Assembly (NCBI GenBank): GCA_029067085.1
Contig: JAIEFE010000010.1
Location: 1-64,000 of the forward strand
From: Lachnospiraceae bacterium
GTDB lineage: Bacteria; Bacillota; Clostridia; Lachnospirales; Lachnospiraceae
DNA: 64,000 nucleotides
Reading direction: 5' to 3'
Part shown: positions 24,116-34,864 of the stretch, piece by piece
How the letters are laid out: the number at the start of each line of letters is the position of its first letter
Position numbering within the stretch: the stretch's first letter is position 1
Position numbers and translations under genes: made by a program
The notes under the pieces: generated by a model
Database searches by the model: none
What the model saw: the letters and a program-made list of their open reading frames with translations, nothing else
Told to the model about the DNA's origin: nothing

Positions 24116-24784
24116 TTAAACAATAATCTCAAGATACCCCACCATCTTTGCGTGATCAAACTCCTTGATCACACCCAGATTCGGGTCATAATACTTTCCG
24201 TCATACCCCACCAGATAATGGCTGTATCTGCCCATGCGCTCCATGATGATCGTGCACTTCGGCAGTTCCACACTCTTGCCGAGCGTGTATACGATCTTGT
24301 CCGCATGGCGGATGCCGAGATACTCCAGTGTGGCGATCATCTTGCTCATGTTCGCCTGCCATTCCCTGCACTTCATAATATCGCAGGCCTCGTCCAGACT
24401 TGTCCCCGCGATCATAGCAACGCATGACTGCCCGCACAGACCGTCCCAGGGCTGTGTCACAAGCTCAATCCCGTCAATCTTGCGAATCGGGTGCTCCACG
24501 CTGTAAGGACTGTTTCCGCCCGCGCTAACTACATTTCCCACAATTTCGATGGAAATCTGATATTTCTTGCCAAGTTCCACTTTTGCGAGTGTGTCAGGAC
24601 TTACCGGTATATCATAGTAGCCCTGCCCTTTTGGCAGAAGGTCGCAGATAAAGCACACATCATCAAAACAGACCCTCACCGGTGCATCGCCTACCTTCTC
24701 ACATACCTCCCACACGTTAAAAGGTACGGCAATCGCATTCTCATTCTCTCGAAATTCCACAGTTCCCTCAAATTCATACTTCAT
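24116..24784 (-). CDS. DUF1905 domain fused to a C39-like cysteine protease domain
   Basis: In this 222-residue protein residues 1-85 (YEFEGTVEFRENENAIAVPF, LPKGQGYYDIPV) match the DUF1905 beta-barrel. Residues about 110-222 form a papain-like fold with GLCGQSCVAMIAG, where Cys follows the oxyanion Gln, and SHYLVGYDGKYYDPNLG with His and Asp, the C39-like catalytic set. The fusion is unusual; no signal peptide is present, so it should act in the cytoplasm. Substrate unknown. Confidence 0.75.
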   Translation of the reverse strand: MKYEFEGTVEFRENENAIAVPFNVWEVCEKVGDAPVRVCFDDVCFICDLLPKGQGYYDIPVSPDTLAKVELGKKYQISIEIVGNVVSAGGNSPYSVEHPIRKIDGIELVTQPWDGLCGQSCVAMIAGTSLDEACDIMKCREWQANMSKMIATLEYLGIRHADKIVYTLGKSVELPKCTIIMERMGRYSHYLVGYDGKYYDPNLGVIKEFDHAKMVGYLEIIV

Positions 24785-24811
24785 AATCGTATCCCCGCCT
24801 TTCCATTTATC

Positions 24812-25924
24812 TTAATAATTATTAATCATGACGTTTAAATCCACATCCCCCTTGATGCCGGAAACCCTTCCCTTGTTGGTGTACTGCCAGATCTTAAAGT
24901 CATAAGGAAAATAATACATGTCATTATAGTAGGCAAACCACTTATCATATTCCTCCAGCTCCTCGATGTTTAGCATGAGCATAAAGGTTTTCAGATTGCC
25001 ATATATCATGGGCGTATAACCGGCTTCCTTAATCTTTTCGCAAAAGGCAATGCAATACTTCGTGCGCTCTTCGCCGGTCAGATCGTTCCCTCTCGCCTCA
25101 GAATTCGTTACAGCCTCCACATCCAGAACGATCGGGTATTTCACCTTATAGGGAGCGATGGATTCCAAAACAAACTCCGCTTCTTCCTCGGCTTCCTCCA
25201 CGCTCACAGCTTGTGTAAAAAAGTAAACGCCCACATCAATATCGTTTTTCAGGGCTCCCTCGATATTTCTCTGAAATGATTCGTCCTCCATCAGTTCACC
25301 CGTCGTGTAACCCCTGATTCCCAGGCGAATAAAGGCGTACTCCACCTCGTCCTCCGCCACTTTCGACCAGTTGATGGTATCCTGGTAGCGGGAAACATCT
25401 ATGCCCTTATGGGAAACCCGCTCTCCATCCTTATAGTAATGCATGATGCCATCCTCATCCGGCTCAAAGGCTTTCGGATCATATGTATTTTTGGCTAGCG
25501 CCTCCAAAATCGGAAAGAAATAATATCTCCCCGCATCCGCCACCACAATCTCTTCCGGAAAAAAAGCACGGAGCATATCGGTTGTGGTCACACCGGAAGC
25601 CATAAACTCTTTCAACCTGTCGAGGAACTCTTCACTCACCCTCTCGCCGGTCTTTTCCTCCGCTTCCTCCACCGCGCTCTTGATCAACGCGTCCACCTCA
25701 TCCTGACTGTAACCCGCCTCTTTCTCCAGCTGAACGGACTCCAACTCGCTTGTTACCTCCATGTTTTTTTGTTCAAGGGCCCGGTATTGAAACACCATCA
25801 CCAGGCAGATCGTAATCGCTGTCAGCGTAACAATACACAGAAGGATGGAGCCTGCTAAAATACTGTTTTCACTTCTCTTTCGTCTCTTCCTGCCGCGCTT
25901 TCCCTGTATATGATTCTCCTGCAT
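24812..25924 (-). CDS. GH25 lysozyme, membrane-anchored
   Basis: The 370-residue protein has a basic cytoplasmic start (MQENHIQGKRGRKRRKR), one membrane segment at about 23-45, a coiled-coil-like stalk and a GH25 domain from about residue 170. GIDVSRYQ gives the first catalytic Asp and PIVLDVEA the Asp/Glu pair; FKIWQYTNKG and GDVDLNV close the fold. GH25 muramidases cut between MurNAc and GlcNAc in peptidoglycan. The ATG at 25924 follows AAGGAG. Confidence 0.9.
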   Translation of the reverse strand: MQENHIQGKRGRKRRKRSENSILAGSILLCIVTLTAITICLVMVFQYRALEQKNMEVTSELESVQLEKEAGYSQDEVDALIKSAVEEAEEKTGERVSEEFLDRLKEFMASGVTTTDMLRAFFPEEIVVADAGRYYFFPILEALAKNTYDPKAFEPDEDGIMHYYKDGERVSHKGIDVSRYQDTINWSKVAEDEVEYAFIRLGIRGYTTGELMEDESFQRNIEGALKNDIDVGVYFFTQAVSVEEAEEEAEFVLESIAPYKVKYPIVLDVEAVTNSEARGNDLTGEERTKYCIAFCEKIKEAGYTPMIYGNLKTFMLMLNIEELEEYDKWFAYYNDMYYFPYDFKIWQYTNKGRVSGIKGDVDLNVMINNY

Positions 25925-25952
25925 AGCTTCTCCTTCTAAAATGCGTATGCCA

Positions 25953-26792
25953 TCACACACGCTCGCTGAAATAGCTTTTGTATCCCTCCCCAAAGACCTC
26001 TGTTGCGCTGGTGATGATCGTAAAGGACTCGGGATCCTCCTGCCTGACAATCTCCTCCGCCCGGGGAGATACAGGCTTTTTTACCACACACAAGATGACT
26101 TTCTTGTTATCTCCACTATATGCGCCCTGCCCGTTTATATATGTCACGCCGACATCCAGTTCCGCCATCAGCCGTTCCGCGATCCGATCCGCACAGCCGC
26201 TGATGATATAGAGAAATTTTGCCTCATCTCTTCCATAGAGTACAATGTCCATCACAAGTGAGGTTGTAATGGCAGAGATTGCCGCATATAACGCCGCGTT
26301 CACATCCCTGAACAGGATACCGGAAATCGTCACCACCAGAGCATCCGCCAAGAAAAAAATCTTGCCCGTGCGCAGATGGGGAAATCGCAGCCGCAGCGCC
26401 TTGACAATGATATCCATACCGCCCGTGGTGGCTCCCACACGAAAGATCACGCCCACGGAAACCGCCGTCAAGCTTCCACCCGCAAGTGCCGCCAGTAAAA
26501 CGTCTTCCGTCGCCGCTCCAAACGGCGCGAGCATATTCGTAAAAACTGAAATCAGTGCCGTAGCGTAGATTGACGACAGGGTTAATCCGATTCCGAATTT
26601 CCAAATGGCGAAAATAAGGATCGGAATATTAAGCAGCATAATAAAAGTACCTGTACTGACAGGCAAAAACCTGCTTAAAATAATGGATATACCGGTCACG
26701 CCCCCGGGCGCCATATTATTCGGATCCGTAAACAGACTGACTCCGACGGCATACATAAAAGCCGCTGCCGTAATGATAGCATATTTTTTCAT
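25953..26792 (-). CDS. YitT-family membrane protein
   Basis: The 279-residue protein has five to six hydrophobic segments with FMYAVGVSLFTDPNNMAPGG and GATTGGMDIIVKAL, the YitT (DUF161) signature, and a soluble C-terminal DUF2179 domain with VTYINGQGAYSGDNKKVIL. Family function is unknown, although transport is suspected. The ATG at 26792 is used since the upstream frame lacks a ribosome site. It is the gene before the GH25 gene on the same strand. Confidence 0.87.
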   Translation of the reverse strand: MKKYAIITAAAFMYAVGVSLFTDPNNMAPGGVTGISIILSRFLPVSTGTFIMLLNIPILIFAIWKFGIGLTLSSIYATALISVFTNMLAPFGAATEDVLLAALAGGSLTAVSVGVIFRVGATTGGMDIIVKALRLRFPHLRTGKIFFLADALVVTISGILFRDVNAALYAAISAITTSLVMDIVLYGRDEAKFLYIISGCADRIAERLMAELDVGVTYINGQGAYSGDNKKVILCVVKKPVSPRAEEIVRQEDPESFTIITSATEVFGEGYKSYFSERV

Positions 26793-26849
26793 GAATATGA
26801 GTCCCACCTTTTTCCTCTGTACTGGTATCATATCCACTTTTATGCCGGT

Positions 26850-28073
26850 CTAGACGCTTGCCCGCACCAGTTTCGGCTGATACCCCTGCTCCTCAAGAGC
26901 TTTGATGATCTGATTTTTATGCTCAGTTCCGTAGGCTTCCAATGTAATCCGAAGCTCCACCGCCGCATTTCTGTTGATGGAAACGAACTGATTGTGATCC
27001 AGCTTAATAACGTTTCCATTCTCCTTTGCTATCACATCGGACACTCTGGACAGTTCACCCGGTTTGTCCGGTAAGAGTACGGAAACCGTAAAGATACGAT
27101 CCCGCAGCACAAGACCCTGCTGTACCACGGAGGACATGGTTATCACATCCATGTTGCCGCCGCTCAAGATGGAAACCACCTTTTTCTTCTTCACGTTCAG
27201 GTGTTTGAGGGCTGCCACTGTGAGGAGGCCGGAATTTTCTACCACCATCTTGTGGTTCTCCACCATGTCGAGGAAGGCGCCTACCAGTTCCTCATCCTCC
27301 ACGGTTATGATATCATCCAGATTTTTGCTCACATACGGAAAAATCTTCTCGCCCGGCGTCTTGACTGCGGTACCGTCCGCAATGGTATTTACCTGCGGCA
27401 TAGTCTGCACCTTCCCCGCCTTGATGGACGCCTGCATACAGGCAGCTCCGACAGGTTCCACACCGATGACCTTGATCTTCGGATTCAGCAGCTTCGCCAG
27501 GGTGGAAACGCCTGTTGCAAGTCCGCCTCCGCCTATGGGCACCAGAATATAATCCACCAGCGGAAGTTCCTTAATGATCTCCATAGCGATGGTTCCCTGT
27601 CCTGTCGCCACATCCAGATCATCAAAAGGATGTACAAATGTATATCCTTTCTCCTTTGCCAGTTTGAGTGCATGGGCACAAGCTTCGTCATAGACATCCC
27701 CGCTCAGAATCACCTCGGCGCCATAGCTCTTCGTGCGGTTCACTTTGATAAGAGGGGTGGTGTTCGGCATCACGATGACCGCCTTCACACCATAACATTT
27801 AGCGGCATAAGCCACACCCTGCGCATGATTTCCGGCAGAAGCCGTGATCAACCCTTTTTTCCGTTCCTCCTCCGTCAGCGTACTGATCTTATAATAAGCG
27901 CCCCGCAGCTTATAAGCTCCCGTGAGCTGCATATTCTCCGGTTTCAGATAGACCTTGTTACCGGTCTGCGCACTGAAATAATCACTGTAAACAAGTTTTG
28001 TCTCGGAGGCTACCTCTTTCACAAGTTCGTAAGCTTCCTCAAACTTGTCCAATGTCAAATCCTTCGTACTCAT
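26850..28073 (-). CDS. ilvA: Threonine ammonia-lyase with ACT domain
   Basis: The 407-residue enzyme uses pyridoxal phosphate: the Schiff-base Lys lies in GAYKLRGAYYKI, the phosphate loop in GGGGLATGV, and SAGNHAQGVAYAAKCYG is the substrate loop. Residues about 330-405 form an ACT domain (SVLLPDKPGELSRVSDVIAK), a ligand-binding regulatory module. The reaction converts threonine to 2-oxobutanoate and ammonia, feeding isoleucine synthesis or threonine breakdown. Length and single ACT domain resemble the catabolic-type (TdcB-like) or short biosynthetic forms; these cannot be told apart here. Start at 28073 follows GAGGGAG. Confidence 0.92.
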   Translation of the reverse strand: MSTKDLTLDKFEEAYELVKEVASETKLVYSDYFSAQTGNKVYLKPENMQLTGAYKLRGAYYKISTLTEEERKKGLITASAGNHAQGVAYAAKCYGVKAVIVMPNTTPLIKVNRTKSYGAEVILSGDVYDEACAHALKLAKEKGYTFVHPFDDLDVATGQGTIAMEIIKELPLVDYILVPIGGGGLATGVSTLAKLLNPKIKVIGVEPVGAACMQASIKAGKVQTMPQVNTIADGTAVKTPGEKIFPYVSKNLDDIITVEDEELVGAFLDMVENHKMVVENSGLLTVAALKHLNVKKKKVVSILSGGNMDVITMSSVVQQGLVLRDRIFTVSVLLPDKPGELSRVSDVIAKENGNVIKLDHNQFVSINRNAAVELRITLEAYGTEHKNQIIKALEEQGYQPKLVRASV

Positions 28074-28152
28074 TTCCACTCCCTCTTTCTTCTCTGCTTT
28101 ATCTCCTGCGCAAGCTCTAAATGACTCCTCTGAATTCATTGTCTTTTCTCTT

Positions 28153-29106
28153 TCATTCCTCCGACGTTTCGTCCGCCTCCGCAACATCAAAGAGCGCATC
28201 CACAAACTGTTCGGCATCAAACTTCTGCAGATCCTCTATGGACTCACCCACGCCGATGTATTTCACAGGCACTTTCAACTCCGACTGCACCGCCACAGCG
28301 ATACCACCCTTTGCCGTCCCGTCCAGCTTCGTCAGAATGATGCCTGTCACCTTCGATACTTCCGCAAACTCCTTTGCCTGCTGTAGAGCATTCTGCCCCG
28401 TGGTGCCGTCCAAGACCACGAGGTTCTCTCTGTGGGCGTCCGGAAATTCTCTCTCAATGATGCGGTCGATCTTTTTAAGCTCCTCCATCAGATTCTTTTT
28501 GTTGTGAAGACGCCCCGCTGTATCGCATAAGAGCACATCCGCCTTTCTGGCCTTTGCCGCATTCACGGCATCATAGATCACGCTGGCAGGATCTGCGCCC
28601 TCCGTGCCGCCGATAAGATCCACGCCGGCCCTCGCAGCCCACGCTGAAAGCTGCTCTCCCGCCGCTGCGCGAAAAGTATCCGCCGCCGCAATGAGAACCT
28701 TCCTGCCCTGACCTTTGAGCTGTCCCGCGAGTTTGCCGACGGTGGTCGTTTTGCCGACACCGTTTACGCCGATCACTAGCACCACAGACTGTTCTCTTTC
28801 AAAATCATAGGCCGTCTCGCCCACCTGCATCTGCTCCTTGATATTGCGGATCAGGTAGTCTCTGCAGGCCTCAGGTTCCTTGATATGATTCTCCTTCACC
28901 TGCTGCCGCAGCTTCGTCAGGATTTCCTCCGTGGCCGCAACGCCGATATCCCCCATGATCAGGATTTCTTCCAGTTCCTCGTAAAAATCCTCATCGATAC
29001 TGGAAAAGCCGCCAAACACCGAGTCGATCCCATGCACGATATTATTTCTGGTCTTGGTAAGGCCATCCTTCAGCCTGCCAAAGAAACCTTTCTTTTCTTC
29101 TCCCAT
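28153..29106 (-). CDS. ftsY: Signal recognition particle receptor FtsY
   Basis: The 317-residue protein is the SRP GTPase receptor, guiding ribosome-nascent chains to the membrane. The N domain is followed by the G domain with GVNGVGKTTTVGKLAGQL, DTFRAAAGEQL, CDTAGR, TKLDGTAKGG and the family ending VKYIGVGESIEDLQKFD. The acidic A domain of enterobacterial FtsY is short, as usual in Firmicutes. It lies 40 bases after smc in the housekeeping operon. Confidence 0.97.
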   Translation of the reverse strand: MGEEKKGFFGRLKDGLTKTRNNIVHGIDSVFGGFSSIDEDFYEELEEILIMGDIGVAATEEILTKLRQQVKENHIKEPEACRDYLIRNIKEQMQVGETAYDFEREQSVVLVIGVNGVGKTTTVGKLAGQLKGQGRKVLIAAADTFRAAAGEQLSAWAARAGVDLIGGTEGADPASVIYDAVNAAKARKADVLLCDTAGRLHNKKNLMEELKKIDRIIEREFPDAHRENLVVLDGTTGQNALQQAKEFAEVSKVTGIILTKLDGTAKGGIAVAVQSELKVPVKYIGVGESIEDLQKFDAEQFVDALFDVAEADETSEE

Positions 29107-29146
29107 TTCATTCCTTTCTCAATTTCGGAGAATGCTCTCTTCCCAA

Positions 29147-32100
29147 CTAATCATCTAATTCTTTGTCAATCAGATTAACGCTCACAAGGGTCGATACGCC
29201 CTTCTCCTGCATGGTGATGCCATAGAGCCGATCCGCCTTCTCCATGGTGCCACGCCTGTGTGTGATCACGATAAACTGCGTACTCTTCGTCAGCTTGTGC
29301 AGATACTTTGCAAAGCGGGTAACATTGTTCTCATCCAGCGCCGCCTCAATCTCGTCCAGAAGACAGAATGGCGAGGGCTTCAAGTTCTGAATCGCAAAGA
29401 GCAGGCAAATAGCCGTCAGCGACTTCTCGCCGCCGGACATCTGCATCATGTTGACAAGCTTCTTCCCGGGTGGCTGTGCAATCACCAGGATGCCCGCCTC
29501 CAGCACGTCCTCCTCCTCGATCAGCGCAAGCGAACCCTTACCGCCGCCGAAGAGCTCCTTAAACACCTTGTCAAATTCCCTGTTGATCTGGGCGAACTTC
29601 TCATTAAACTGTTTTCTCATGGAGGTATCAAGCTCATCAATGATGCCAAGCAGGGTCTTTTCCGCCTCCACCAGATCGTCATGCTGGGTTTTTAAGAAGG
29701 TATAGCGTTCCATCAGATTCCGATAATCCTCGATCGCGTTCACATTCACATCGCCGAGTTTTTTGATCTCATCCTTAAGGCCGCCGATCTCCCGCTTCAT
29801 AGCAGGCAGATCGTTCATCTCCTCATTCTTTAAGCTTTCCGCATCAGAGAGCGTGATCTCGTACTCATCCCACATATAGTTGATCTGAGACTCGATGGAC
29901 TCTTCCATCCGCTCTTTCTGCGCATTCAGACGGTATACTTCCTTATCAAGCGCCGTCATGCGCTCGGAGAGTTCTTCTCTGGAGGTGAAGAAATTCTTCT
30001 GCTTTCCGGCAAGCTCTTCCTTGCTCTCTATGTCCTCTTTCAGCTTTTTCTCCGCGTCGGTCTGCGCCGTATGGGATGCCTCGATGGTGCGCTCGATCTC
30101 CAGAATGTTCTCTTTCTTGCGCTCCACCTCTTCCTTCCCAAGATGCAAACCTTCCTTCACCTCGTTAAGTTCTGCGGTATAGCGCTCCCTCTCACCGTCC
30201 ACACGCTCCAGATTCTGACGTTTGAAATCGGCGCTCTGGCGCATCTTTTCCACTTCTACGTCCCACTCGGAAACCTTTGCAGCCTGCTCCGACTCCTCCG
30301 TCCGCTTCGTTTCAAGCTGTGCCTGAAACTCCGCGATCTGGGTTTCCACGCTCTTCTCAAGCGCCTCGGAATCAGCCAATTCCTTCGCCGCCTCATCCTT
30401 GCCTGCCCTGATCTCACCGATCTGTGTCTCGATATCCTGCTCCTCGGTCTTTAACTCGCCAAAGCCCTCCGCAGTCTCACTCTTTTTCTCCTCCGCCTGC
30501 ATCACGCTCATTCTCGCAGTGTTCTGTTCAATGAACTTGCGCTGAATCTGTCCCTTGATATCCTCAATCTCAAGGCGCAGCTTATTGCGGTTCTTCTTAG
30601 TATCCTCAATCTCGTTCAGGAGCGCGTCGATCTCCTTCACATACTCTTTAACTTTCTTTTCAAGCTCCTCCATCTCCCTGCGTCTGCCGAGAAGGTTGGA
30701 GTTGTTCTTGAAGGCGCCACCGCTGATCGCTCCGCCCGGCACCAAAAGTTCTCCTTCCAGTGTCACCATGCGAATGCCGTAATCATATTTTCTGGCAATC
30801 TTCACCGCATTGTCCACATGATCGACCACCAGAATGCGGCCCAGCATCGCCTTCGCTACATTGCTGTATTTCTTCTCGATCCTTACAAGGGAATCCGCCA
30901 TACCCACCACGCCCTTCTCGTCCAGAGCTTCCGGGTTCTTAAACTCCTGCGGATGTGTGATGCTTGTGAGCGGCAGAAAGGTCGCACGCCCCGCTCTGGC
31001 CTTCTTCAAAAAGCCGATCATGCGCTTGGCGGTCTCCTCATCTTCCGTCACGATATTCTGGATATTGCCTCCGAGAGCTGTCTCAATGGCCGTCTCATAC
31101 TTGGCGTCCACCTGAATAATGTCCGCCACCACGCCGATGATGCCTTTCTCGCTGTCCTTCTTCTCCATGACAGCCTTCACGCTGCCGCCGTACCCCTCGT
31201 AGCGCTCCGTCAAATTAGAAAGGGCTTCCAGCTTGGATTTCTGCTGGTGGTAGAGCACCTGCGTATCCCGAAGTTTCTGATCTTTTGCGGCAAGTTCGTC
31301 GCGCACGCCGACAAGCTTCTCCTCCATGAGTTCCTGCCGCTCTGTCATTTCCTTGATCGACGCGGTGATGGCGTCAAACTCCTCCTCCAGCTTTTTGATC
31401 GTCTCTGTCTGCTCAGCCTCGTCGGACTTTGCCCGAAGGAGTCTGGAATTAAGCTCCGCCTTGCGGATGTTCACCTGCTCTAACATGGTGTCGAAACGTC
31501 CCAGTTTCGACTTGATGGTCGCCCTGTTGTTGAGGGCTTCTATGATAGTATTCTTCCCGCTTTCGATATGATTATTTAAGGTCTCGATCTCGCTCTGCGT
31601 GGTTTCCAGGAGTGCTCTGGCATGGCTGCGTTCCTCCTCCAGCGCCGCCAGTTTCTCGTCGATCTCCTGTTTCTCTGCGAGAATCGTCTCCCGCTCCTTA
31701 TCCCGTTCCGCAAGCTGCTCGCCAATGCTGCGAATACGGCTCTGCAGATGCTCTTCATTGCCTTCTGCGGAATGGATCTGCTCTTTTAAGACATTGATCT
31801 CACCTTCCAGTTTGGAGCGCATCACACCCGTATCGGTCAGGGTAGCTCTAGCCGTCTCGATCTGGGCGTCCAGCTCTTCAATACGGCTTTGAATTCGTTC
31901 GTACTCTTCCTTGATGGACTCGTATTTTCCGGTCGTCTCGGCCAGATCTCCCGCCGCAATGGAAAGCTTTTCATCCACTTCCTTTAACTGTTCCGTCACG
32001 CGAACATTTTCAAGCAAAAAAACGTTTACATCAAGTGTCTTCAACTCTTCTTTCTTGCGAAGGTAGACTCTTGCCTTTTCCGCCTGCTTTTCCAATGGTC

Positions 32101-32707
32101 CCGTCTGCTTTTCCAGCTCCGCCAGAATATCGTTTACACGCACAAGATTCTGTTTTTCCGCCTCCAGCTTCTTCTGCGCTGCATATTTTCGTCTCTTAAA
32201 CTTCACAATGCCGGCTGCCTCATCGAAGAGTTCTCTCCGCTCCTCAGGCTTGCCGCTCAGGATCTTGTCAATCTGACCCTGCCCGATGATGGAGTAGCCC
32301 TCCTTGCCGATACCGGTATCGTAAAACAATTCATTTACATCCTTCAAACGGCAGGGTGTGCCGTTTAGCATATATTCGCTCTCACCCGAACGGTACAGCC
32401 GCCTTGAAACAGTCACCTCATCATAATCAATTGCAAGCTGATGGTCGGAATTGTCCAGCGTGATCGCCACATAAGCGTAACCCAGGGGTTTTCTCATCTC
32501 CGTGCCGGAAAAAATCACATCCTGCATGGAGACGCCGCGCAGCTGCTTGATACGCTGTTCGCCAAGCACCCAGCGGACAGCATCCGCAACGTTACTCTTG
32601 CCCGAACCGTTTGGTCCCACAATACCCGTAATCCCGTTATGAAACTTAAAATTGATCTTATTTGCAAAAGACTTAAATCCATGTACTTCTATACTTTTTA
32701 AATACAT
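29147..32707 (-). CDS. smc: Chromosome segregation ATPase SMC
   Basis: The 1186-residue protein has the full SMC architecture: Walker [17 protein letters not shown] near residue 32, long coiled coils (about 170-500 and 680-1000) on either side of a hinge (about 520-640, including [10 protein letters not shown] and [10 protein letters not shown]), and the C-terminal signature [18 protein letters not shown] with Walker [12 protein letters not shown]. It condenses and organises chromosomes together with ScpA/ScpB (not in this window). Located between rnc and ftsY. Confidence 0.98.
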   Translation of the reverse strand: MYLKSIEVHGFKSFANKINFKFHNGITGIVGPNGSGKSNVADAVRWVLGEQRIKQLRGVSMQDVIFSGTEMRKPLGYAYVAITLDNSDHQLAIDYDEVTVSRRLYRSGESEYMLNGTPCRLKDVNELFYDTGIGKEGYSIIGQGQIDKILSGKPEERRELFDEAAGIVKFKRRKYAAQKKLEAEKQNLVRVNDILAELEKQTGPLEKQAEKARVYLRKKEELKTLDVNVFLLENVRVTEQLKEVDEKLSIAAGDLAETTGKYESIKEEYERIQSRIEELDAQIETARATLTDTGVMRSKLEGEINVLKEQIHSAEGNEEHLQSRIRSIGEQLAERDKERETILAEKQEIDEKLAALEEERSHARALLETTQSEIETLNNHIESGKNTIIEALNNRATIKSKLGRFDTMLEQVNIRKAELNSRLLRAKSDEAEQTETIKKLEEEFDAITASIKEMTERQELMEEKLVGVRDELAAKDQKLRDTQVLYHQQKSKLEALSNLTERYEGYGGSVKAVMEKKDSEKGIIGVVADIIQVDAKYETAIETALGGNIQNIVTEDEETAKRMIGFLKKARAGRATFLPLTSITHPQEFKNPEALDEKGVVGMADSLVRIEKKYSNVAKAMLGRILVVDHVDNAVKIARKYDYGIRMVTLEGELLVPGGAISGGAFKNNSNLLGRRREMEELEKKVKEYVKEIDALLNEIEDTKKNRNKLRLEIEDIKGQIQRKFIEQNTARMSVMQAEEKKSETAEGFGELKTEEQDIETQIGEIRAGKDEAAKELADSEALEKSVETQIAEFQAQLETKRTEESEQAAKVSEWDVEVEKMRQSADFKRQNLERVDGERERYTAELNEVKEGLHLGKEEVERKKENILEIERTIEASHTAQTDAEKKLKEDIESKEELAGKQKNFFTSREELSERMTALDKEVYRLNAQKERMEESIESQINYMWDEYEITLSDAESLKNEEMNDLPAMKREIGGLKDEIKKLGDVNVNAIEDYRNLMERYTFLKTQHDDLVEAEKTLLGIIDELDTSMRKQFNEKFAQINREFDKVFKELFGGGKGSLALIEEEDVLEAGILVIAQPPGKKLVNMMQMSGGEKSLTAICLLFAIQNLKPSPFCLLDEIEAALDENNVTRFAKYLHKLTKSTQFIVITHRRGTMEKADRLYGITMQEKGVSTLVSVNLIDKELDD

Positions 32708-32737
32708 ATGTACCTCACATCCGCATTGGAGAATCCG

Positions 32738-33427
32738 CTATTTCCTTTTTCTGGCCAGAAGCGCCTGATAGGCAGCCTGCTGCTCCGCCGCCTTCTTGGA
32801 ATGGCCGCTTCCCGTTCCCACCAGCTTCTCCCCTACATATGCTTCCACCTCAAAGATCTTATCATGCTGAGGTCCCTCCTCCTTTACGAGTTTATAGCGG
32901 AGAGCACCGTTGTTTTCCTGCTGTATGATTTCCTGCAGGGTCGTCTTGGCATCATAAAACAGCTGTTTATGTTCCAGATCTGAGAGCACAAAGCGATGGA
33001 TGAAAGCGGATGCCTCCTCCAGACCACCATCCAGATAGATCGCACCGATCACCGACTCCATTACATCAGAGACAATGGAATCCCTGTCTCTGCCTCCGGT
33101 AGCCTCCTCCCCTTTGCCCAGCAGAATGTACCGTTCTAAGGAAATCTCTCTGGCGCAGAAGGCAAGAGCCGGTTCACAGACTATGGATGCCCGCAGCTTT
33201 GTCAGGCGTCCCTCTGAATTCTCCCGCCTCTTTCGAAAGAGAAAATCACTGGTCACAAGCTCAAGTACCGCATCCCCCAGAAATTCCAGTCTCTCATAAT
33301 CATCATACTTATTGATCTTCATCTCATTGGCATAGGAGCTGTGCGTGACCGCCTGCCGTAAGAGTTTTTTATCTTTAAAAATATATCCTATTTTCTCTTC
33401 CAGCCCCCCAAGTATTTCCTCTGCCAT
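32738..33427 (-). CDS. rnc: Ribonuclease III
   Basis: The 229-residue endonuclease contains the catalytic signature ERLEFLGDAVLELVTSDFLF, a second acidic site near VIGAIYLDGG and a C-terminal double-stranded RNA-binding domain (TTLQEIIQQ to the Lys-rich GHSKKAAEQQAAYQALL). It processes rRNA precursors and structured mRNA. The start at 33427 follows GGAGGTTTT. A terminator hairpin stands immediately upstream, between acpP and rnc. Confidence 0.97.
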   Translation of the reverse strand: MAEEILGGLEEKIGYIFKDKKLLRQAVTHSSYANEMKINKYDDYERLEFLGDAVLELVTSDFLFRKRRENSEGRLTKLRASIVCEPALAFCAREISLERYILLGKGEEATGGRDRDSIVSDVMESVIGAIYLDGGLEEASAFIHRFVLSDLEHKQLFYDAKTTLQEIIQQENNGALRYKLVKEEGPQHDKIFEVEAYVGEKLVGTGSGHSKKAAEQQAAYQALLARKRK

Positions 33428-33441
33428 AAAACCTCCACAAT

Positions 33442-33468
33442 GAAAAATCGAGTGCCCGCGCACTCGAT
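33442..33468 (-). terminator. Internal terminator between acpP and rnc
   Basis: On the minus strand ATCGAGTGC and GCACTCGAT form a perfect 9-bp stem around GCGG, followed by TTTTC. It is placed directly before the rnc ribosome site and should reduce transcription from the lipid genes into rnc-smc-ftsY. Confidence 0.75.
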
Positions 33469-33501
33469 CCTTCCAATGGTCTGCGCTGTCGCCATTTCCG
33501 A

Positions 33502-33732
33502 TTATTTCCTGCTGTTTCTGATCAACTCCACAGCTTCTCCAACCGTTGTGATACGCTCCACCTTCTCTGCGGGTATCTCTATATGAAAAGCATCTTCGAT
33601 TCCCATGATAATCTGGTAGACATCCAGAGAGTCGGCCCCCAAATCTTCTAAAAAAGTGGTCTTCTCCGTGATTTCTCTGGGATCCACATTCAATATCTCC
33701 GCTATCACTTCCTGTAACTTTGTAAACTCCAT
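33502..33732 (-). CDS. acpP: Acyl carrier protein
   Basis: The 76-residue acidic protein carries the phosphopantetheine site LGADSLDVYQ with the acceptor Ser, and the four-helix ACP pattern (FTKLQEVIAEILNVD...). Holo-ACP carries acyl chains in fatty acid synthesis. The start at 33732 gives the usual ACP length; upstream in-frame Met would add an eight-residue extension absent from the family. Position between plsX and rnc is classic. Confidence 0.96.
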   Translation of the reverse strand: MEFTKLQEVIAEILNVDPREITEKTTFLEDLGADSLDVYQIIMGIEDAFHIEIPAEKVERITTVGEAVELIRNSRK

Positions 33733-33801
33733 CTCGAAACCAACCTCATTGCTCAAATAAGCGTTTCTCTCTATTGGTATCCCTGCCGCACCGCCTGTTT
33801 A

Positions 33802-34815
33802 TCAGGCTTCCTGATTTGCGACCTTTTCCCTGATCTTCTCACTGATCTTCTGCTCCGTAAATGTGATGCACTGAAGGATCGAATTTCTGATCTCGTTTGC
33901 CTTAGAGCTTCCGTGTGTTTTCACCACCAGCCCCTTCAATCCCAAAAGCGGCGCACCGCCGTACTGCTCCAGATCAAAAGCCTTCAGTGTTGTCTTTAAT
34001 GCCGGTTTTACCAGAAGCGCACCGATCTTACTGCGCAGAGAGGTCATCATGCCCTCTTTCACCTTGCTGATCAGGGTCAGGCCCACGCCCTCATAGGTCT
34101 TTAGGATCACATTGCCCACAAAAGCCTCACAGACGATCACATCCGCCGCGCCTGCCGGAATGTCTCTGGCTTCCACACTGCCGATGAAATTGATGTCCGG
34201 ACAATTCTTTAACAGAGGAAAGGTCTCCTTCACAAGGGCGTTTCCCTTCTCTTCCTCCGCACCGATGTTCACAATGCCGACCTTCGGTGCTTTTACCCCC
34301 ATCACATATTCCATATAGACCGAGCCCATCTTCGCGAATTGTACCAGATGGGATGGTCTTGCATCCACATTAGCGCCGCAGTCGATCAAAAGAGAACACC
34401 CTGTCGCTGTCGGAATGAGAGGCGCAAGGGGCGGTCTCTCCACACCCTTGATGCGGCCTACAATGACCTGTCCGCCCACCAGCGTCGCACCGGTGCTGCC
34501 CGCCGACACATAGGCATCGCAGGTACCGTCCTTCAACAGCGTAAGCGCTTTTACGAGGGAGGAATCCTTCTTTGTGCGGATCGCCATAACAGGCGGTTCT
34601 GCTGTCTCTATGATCTCAGAAGCATGGACTACTTCTATCTGTTCTTTCGGATAGGTGTAACCGGCAAGTTCCTTCTCCAGAACGTCCTGCAGTCCCACCA
34701 GATATACCTTAACTTTTTTGCTCTCGCAGACCGCCTCCACGGCGCCCTTCACGGTCTCCACGGGGGCGTTGTCACCGCCCATGGCGTCCACCGCCACCTT
34801 CACCCATTCGCTCAT
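33802..34815 (-). CDS. plsX: Phosphate acyltransferase PlsX
   Basis: The 337-residue enzyme starts VKVAVDAMGGDNAPVETVKG and has SAGSTGATLVGGQVIVGRI and LLGLKGLVVKTHGSS, all PlsX hallmarks. It makes acyl-phosphate from acyl-ACP for phosphatidic acid synthesis, a peripheral membrane step, and so works with the neighbouring ACP. An intrinsic terminator separates it from rpmF upstream. Confidence 0.97.
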   Translation of the reverse strand: MSEWVKVAVDAMGGDNAPVETVKGAVEAVCESKKVKVYLVGLQDVLEKELAGYTYPKEQIEVVHASEIIETAEPPVMAIRTKKDSSLVKALTLLKDGTCDAYVSAGSTGATLVGGQVIVGRIKGVERPPLAPLIPTATGCSLLIDCGANVDARPSHLVQFAKMGSVYMEYVMGVKAPKVGIVNIGAEEEKGNALVKETFPLLKNCPDINFIGSVEARDIPAGAADVIVCEAFVGNVILKTYEGVGLTLISKVKEGMMTSLRSKIGALLVKPALKTTLKAFDLEQYGGAPLLGLKGLVVKTHGSSKANEIRNSILQCITFTEQKISEKIREKVANQEA

Positions 34816-34864
34816 ATGCTTCTCCTTAGATCATTATCCATATCATCATACTAAATCTGCACAT

